Shown: piece after piece, positions 6,562-9,514 of the stretch | How the letters are laid out: every line of letters starts with the position of its first letter | Position numbering within the stretch: position 1 is the first letter of the stretch | Assembly: GCA_003155465.1 (NCBI GenBank) | Contig: PMCR01000116.1 | Span: 1 to 9,514, forward strand | Length of the DNA: 9,514 nt | Direction of reading: 5' to 3' | Source of the DNA: Myxococcales bacterium | GTDB taxonomy: Bacteria; Myxococcota; Polyangia; Fen-1088 | Translations under genes and position numbers: made by a program | Notes under the pieces: generated by a model | Databases searched by the model: none | What the model was told of the DNA's origin: nothing | The model's input: the letters and a program-made list of their open reading frames with translations, nothing else

Positions 6562-7499
6562 CGGTGAGGCACCGTCTTGGCGAGCGGAAGTGCGCTCTCA
6601 TCTTTCCCGGGCAGGATGGGCCGCGTGCACGCATGGGGCTGGAACTCGCCGCGCGCTCGGCGCCCGCGGCTGCGCTGCTGGACAGGGCCGCCGAGGCCGC
6701 GGGGGTCGACCTTCGCCGCGCCCTGGAACGAGGAGGGCCGGCGCTGGAGCGGACCTCGGTTTTGCAGCCGGTGCTCACCGCCGTGCTGCTGGGCGTGGCC
6801 GAAGAAATCGCGCGCGCCGGCGTGCGGCCCGCGTTGCTGGCCGGCCATTCGCTGGGCGAGATCGCCGCCTGGAGCGCGGCGGGCTGCATCGCCCCGGCGG
6901 CGGCGGTCGATGCGGCGGCCACGCGTGGCCGCTTGATGGAACGCGAGGCGCGCCTGCACCCGGGCGGCATGCTGGCGCTGCCAGGGGCGACCAAGGAGAT
7001 CCTGGATCAGGCGCTCGCCTGCGGCCGTGTCCGCGGGCGCCTCGATCTGGCGGCACGCAACACAATGGACGAATGGGTCGTGACCGGGGAGGAATCCGCC
7101 CTGCGCGCGGTAGCCGCACGCCATCCATCGACCCGCTTGCCGGCAGCGGGTCCGTGGCATAGTCCCGCCCTGGTCGATGCGGTGGACGAGCTTCGCGCGG
7201 CCCTGACCGCGATCCCTCGCGAACCCGGCCGCGCGCGCTTCATCGCGAACCGGACAGGCCGCGTGGTCGAGCGCGAGGCCGACATCCCCAACTTGCTCGC
7301 GGACCAGCTCACTCACCCGGTGGCGTGGCTGGAAACGCTGGAATATCTGGCCGAGGCCGAAGTGACCGACATCGTCGTGGTGGGTCCGGCCCGGCCCCAT
7401 GCCACCTTTGCGCGCTCCCATCTGGGCGAGCGAGCTAGAATCTGGACCACCGAGACCGGCGCCGAGCTCTCTTGCGCACTGGAGGCACTGCGATCATGA
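6558..7499 (+). CDS. Acyl/malonyl transferase, FabD-type
   Basis: A 313-residue protein. I chose GTG 6558 because it overlaps the reductase stop as GTGA and lies 8 bases after GGGGGA (6544-6549). ATG 6528 is also in frame but would add ten unlikely residues. Motifs are LIFPGQD (14-20; family FPGQGSQ), nucleophile Ser98 in GHSLGE, Arg123 in ATRGRLM (the carboxylate-binding Arg of malonyl transferases), and His201 in GPWHSPAL. It should load malonyl units from CoA onto the ACP. Oddities are GQD for GQG, and Glu172 where the family has Gln in the SPGQVV segment. Arg123 argues for a carboxylated substrate such as malonyl. A private AT beside the housekeeping FabD suggests dedicated supply, or a different extender or starter. 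Confidence 0.87.
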   Translation: MTVRHRLGERKCALIFPGQDGPRARMGLELAARSAPAAALLDRAAEAAGVDLRRALERGGPALERTSVLQPVLTAVLLGVAEEIARAGVRPALLAGHSLGEIAAWSAAGCIAPAAAVDAAATRGRLMEREARLHPGGMLALPGATKEILDQALACGRVRGRLDLAARNTMDEWVVTGEESALRAVAARHPSTRLPAAGPWHSPALVDAVDELRAALTAIPREPGRARFIANRTGRVVEREADIPNLLADQLTHPVAWLETLEYLAEAEVTDIVVVGPARPHATFARSHLGERARIWTTETGAELSCALEALRS

Positions 7500-8104
7500 A
7501 CGCGAAGAAGGAAACCCCGCTGCGCCTGGGAACGGACGTCATCCAGAAGCTGTTGCCGCACCGGCGTCCGTTCTTGATGGTGGATCGGATCGAGTCGTTG
7601 GTTCGCTCCCCTGTTCCGACGCTGCGGGCCACGCGGCACATCTCGGCCAACGAGGAGGTCTTCGCCGGCCACTTCCCAGGATTGCACCTGTGGCCCGGCG
7701 TCTACACCATCGAGGGACTCGGGCAGACCGCTAACGTCCTTGAAGCGTTGATGGCATTGATTGACGGCTTCGAGGTTGCGGGCGGGAGCGCGGAGGATGT
7801 GATCGAGGGGCTGCTCAGCCTGGAGGCCCGCTACACCCTGCGGGCCGCGCCCCACGCCGACAAGGTGGCCGTGCTGCTGGAACAGATGCGCGACCCGCTC
7901 CGCTTCATGGGAATGTCGGCCCAGGTCAACGTCAAGCTCCTCTCCCCGGTGTTCGCGGGGCAACGGCTCGACTACTGCGTCCGGCGCACGCATACTGCGG
8001 GCGATCTCGTCCGCTTCGAAGTCGAGGCCGAGGCTGACGGGAGAGAGGTCGCCCGGGGGTCCATGGATTCCATTGTCAAGGTCGCTGCTCCGTCGTCGGA
8101 CTAG
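7496..8104 (+). CDS. 3-hydroxyacyl-ACP dehydratase, FabZ-type hotdog with an insertion
   Basis: A 202-residue protein starting at ATG 7496, ten bases after GGAGG (7481-7485) and overlapping the AT stop (ATGA). FabZ features are LLPHRRPFLMVDRI (19-32), catalytic His59 in FAGHFPG, and Glu73 in IEGLGQ on the central helix. The C-terminal strands SAQVNVKLLSPVFAGQRLDY and GSMDSIV complete the fold. FabZ is usually about 145-150 residues; the excess is mainly about 90-137, an extra segment between the central helix and the later strands. It should remove water from the hydroxyacyl-ACP to give a double bond. Without an enoyl reductase, the double bonds may remain. Confidence 0.88.
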   Translation: MNAKKETPLRLGTDVIQKLLPHRRPFLMVDRIESLVRSPVPTLRATRHISANEEVFAGHFPGLHLWPGVYTIEGLGQTANVLEALMALIDGFEVAGGSAEDVIEGLLSLEARYTLRAAPHADKVAVLLEQMRDPLRFMGMSAQVNVKLLSPVFAGQRLDYCVRRTHTAGDLVRFEVEAEADGREVARGSMDSIVKVAAPSSD

Positions 8105-8106
8105 CC

Positions 8107-9423
8107 ATGCGAGCCGCAGTGCCGGTCTTGGCCGTCTTGGCCTTGGGGGCCGCATCCGGGGCGGGGTGCGCGGGCAGGTTGGTTTGGCAGAGCAAGACCC
8201 GCGACCGGCGCGCGTGGGTCCAGGTGCTGGAAGATGGCAAGGGGCAGCGGGTGAGGATCGGGGCGCTCTATGGCCCACTCTATGACGGTATCGGCGTAGA
8301 CGCCCTATCACTCTGCGGGAACCACATCGCGTACCCGGCGCGACGAGGCACGCGGTGGTTGGTCGTGCATGACGGGCACGAGCTGGGTTTCTGGAGCGGG
8401 GTTGGCGAGCTGGCCTTCAGTCCCGATGGCGCGCGGCTGGCGTTCTCGGCCGAACGCGATGGGGAATGGCAGGTCGTCGTCGATGGAACGGCCGGGCCAC
8501 GTTTCGAATCCATCTTCGCCCACAGCCTGACCTGGAGGGCCGATGGGGTGTCGCTGGCCTATGCGGCCACGCGGGCGGGCCGGGCGCACGCCGTGCTCGA
8601 CCAGGTTCCCGGCCCACCCTTCGACGGGGTTGGCAGGCTGGCCTTCGGGGGAGTGCGCTTCGCGTACGTGGGCCGGATGGGAACGACTTCTTCCCTGGTC
8701 CTGGACGGAATCGCGGGAGCGCCCGAGAAACAGATCGGGGAGTTCGCCTTCAGCCCAGACGGCGCGCACCTCGCCTACGTGGTCGGGAGGGGTGACGAGG
8801 AATGGATCGTGCTCGACCGCCAGAAAGTCGCCGGCCGCGGGCAGGGACACTTCTCCTTCCTGCACGTGGACGACCGTGGTGGCCTGACCTTCGTGATCTC
8901 GTCGAGCGGGTGGGCGCGGCTTGTGCGTCTCTTCGAGGTGGGGCCCACGTACGCGGCGATCCCCGAGCTGGTTGTCACGCCGGCTGGCCGCTGGGCCTAC
9001 CTGGCCCGTGAAGGCAACTTCGTGCGCGCCGTGCTGGATGGTGTGCCCCAGCCTGCCTGCGAGTGGGCCAGCAACCTGGTGGCGAGCCCCGACGGCAAGC
9101 GTCTCGCCTACCTGGCGCAGCGGCAGGGCCGCATCATGGTGATTCACGAAAGTCAGCAGACGCCGGCGAACGCCGCGGTCGACGGCAGTTTGGTGTGGAG
9201 CCGCGACAGCCGCCACTGGGCCTGCCTGGCGGGTGACCCGACGACCCGCACCATCTTCGTGTCGGTGGACGGCATCCGGCGTCGCCCCTTCGATGTGCAG
9301 GAATTGGTCTTCCTCGCAGAGAGGCAATCCGCCCAGGCTCCCGGGAGTGAGGAACGGCTGCTGCAGGAAATTGTGTCAGGCGAGCTCGAGCTCGAGCTCG
9401 CGTCCTGCGGCGGTGTTCACTGA
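8107..9423 (+). CDS. Lipoprotein with a PD40-like (TolB-like) beta-propeller
   Basis: A 438-residue protein, 2 bases after the dehydratase stop. It has a hydrophobic signal (MRAAVPVLAVLALGAASGAGC) with Cys21 as a possible lipidation site; Gly at -3 makes a weak lipobox. The rest is a run of blades with the pattern SPDGxxLAY..., each followed about ten residues later by VxxDG: FSPDGARLAFSA (104-115), RADGVSLAYA (144-153), GGVRFAYVG (181-189), FSPDGAHLAYV (215-225), TPAGRWAYLA (291-300), SPDGKRLAYLA (327-337) and SRDSRHWACLA (365-375), with VVVDG, LVLDG and AVLDG partners. This is a periplasmic or outer-surface propeller, usually a ligand or partner scaffold rather than an enzyme. Tight linkage to the biosynthetic genes suggests that it senses, carries or displays the product; that is inference. 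The C-terminus includes a repetitive GELELELAS. Confidence 0.8.
   Translation: MRAAVPVLAVLALGAASGAGCAGRLVWQSKTRDRRAWVQVLEDGKGQRVRIGALYGPLYDGIGVDALSLCGNHIAYPARRGTRWLVVHDGHELGFWSGVGELAFSPDGARLAFSAERDGEWQVVVDGTAGPRFESIFAHSLTWRADGVSLAYAATRAGRAHAVLDQVPGPPFDGVGRLAFGGVRFAYVGRMGTTSSLVLDGIAGAPEKQIGEFAFSPDGAHLAYVVGRGDEEWIVLDRQKVAGRGQGHFSFLHVDDRGGLTFVISSSGWARLVRLFEVGPTYAAIPELVVTPAGRWAYLAREGNFVRAVLDGVPQPACEWASNLVASPDGKRLAYLAQRQGRIMVIHESQQTPANAAVDGSLVWSRDSRHWACLAGDPTTRTIFVSVDGIRRRPFDVQELVFLAERQSAQAPGSEERLLQEIVSGELELELASCGGVH
9380..9401. repeat. 22-bp perfect palindrome from GAGCTC repeats inside the lipoprotein gene
   Basis: The sequence is GC flanking three tandem GAGCTC units, and reads identically on both strands over 22 bases. 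It encodes the ELELEL run near the C-terminus. It may be a slippage-prone microsatellite or only a codon effect. It sits about 20 bases before the stop, without a following T-run, so a rho-independent terminator is not indicated. Confidence 0.5.
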
Positions 9424-9448
9424 CGGCCCTGCCGATAGCGCCGCACCG

Positions 9449-9514
9449 ATGTTTGGCGAGGCGCCGCGGAAGCTGCCGGGAGCTGCCGTTGCTCAGCTCG
9501 GCGGAGCGGTGGCG
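9449..9514 (+). CDS. Possible start of a further gene (3' partial)
   Basis: ATG 9449 opens a frame to the window end with high G+C at third positions (FGEAPRKLPGAAVAQLGGAVA after the Met). The same frame can begin at GTG 9413, overlapping the preceding stop. No ribosome site is clear and no family is recognised, so this may be chance in GC-rich DNA. No terminator is seen in 9424-9514. An AGCTGCCG direct repeat occurs at 9471 and 9481. Confidence 0.25.
   Translation, partial: MFGEAPRKLPGAAVAQLGGAVA

Noticed and set aside
7313..9327. Two long minus-strand open frames (332 and 339 codons) opposite the dehydratase and propeller genes
   Set aside because: The plus strand carries FabZ motifs and regular propeller repeats. 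The antisense translations show no family features.

Overview
The DNA is very GC-rich, with strong G/C preference at third codon positions. Its first gene ends in a myxobacterial C-terminal surface-sorting tail (Cys-x-Cys, hydrophobic helix, Arg-rich end). Together with a sigma-54-type promoter and many lipoproteins, this points to a myxobacterium (Myxococcota, possibly Polyangiales). No RNA gene, CRISPR array or intact mobile element is visible.

Layout. (1) 1-432: the 3' end of a gene for a Gly/Ser-rich surface protein with the sorting tail. (2) 461-757, minus strand: a small membrane-protein reading frame whose two halves differ sharply in codon use. (3) About 769-1075: a frameshifted relic of an IS91-like (Y2) transposase. 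(4) About 1059-1342: a leader with a good sigma-54 -24/-12 motif and a perfect AGGAGG ribosome site. (5) 1343-9423: eight plus-strand genes with overlaps of 4 to 11 bases, or gaps of at most 2 bases, which look like one operon. (6) 9424-9514: possibly the start of another frame.

The operon encodes, in order: a Tat-type lipoprotein with a C-terminal membrane hairpin; a fused ketosynthase/chain-length-factor-like protein; an acyl carrier protein; a GcvT (T-protein) family protein; a FabG-type ketoreductase; a FabD-type acyltransferase; a FabZ-type dehydratase with an insertion; and a lipoprotein with a PD40-like beta-propeller. The enzymes form a near-complete discrete (type II) chain-building set: loading, condensation, ketoreduction and dehydration. 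No enoyl reductase, thioesterase, ligase or phosphopantetheinyl transferase is seen. If the set works alone, the expected product is an unsaturated (polyene-like) or hydroxylated acyl chain; this is inference.

The unusual points are the KS and degenerate second KS in one chain, a diverged T-protein homologue between the ACP and the ketoreductase, and lipoproteins at both ends of the operon, which suggest that the product may be delivered to or act at the cell envelope. I do not recognise this gene set as a named characterised pathway.
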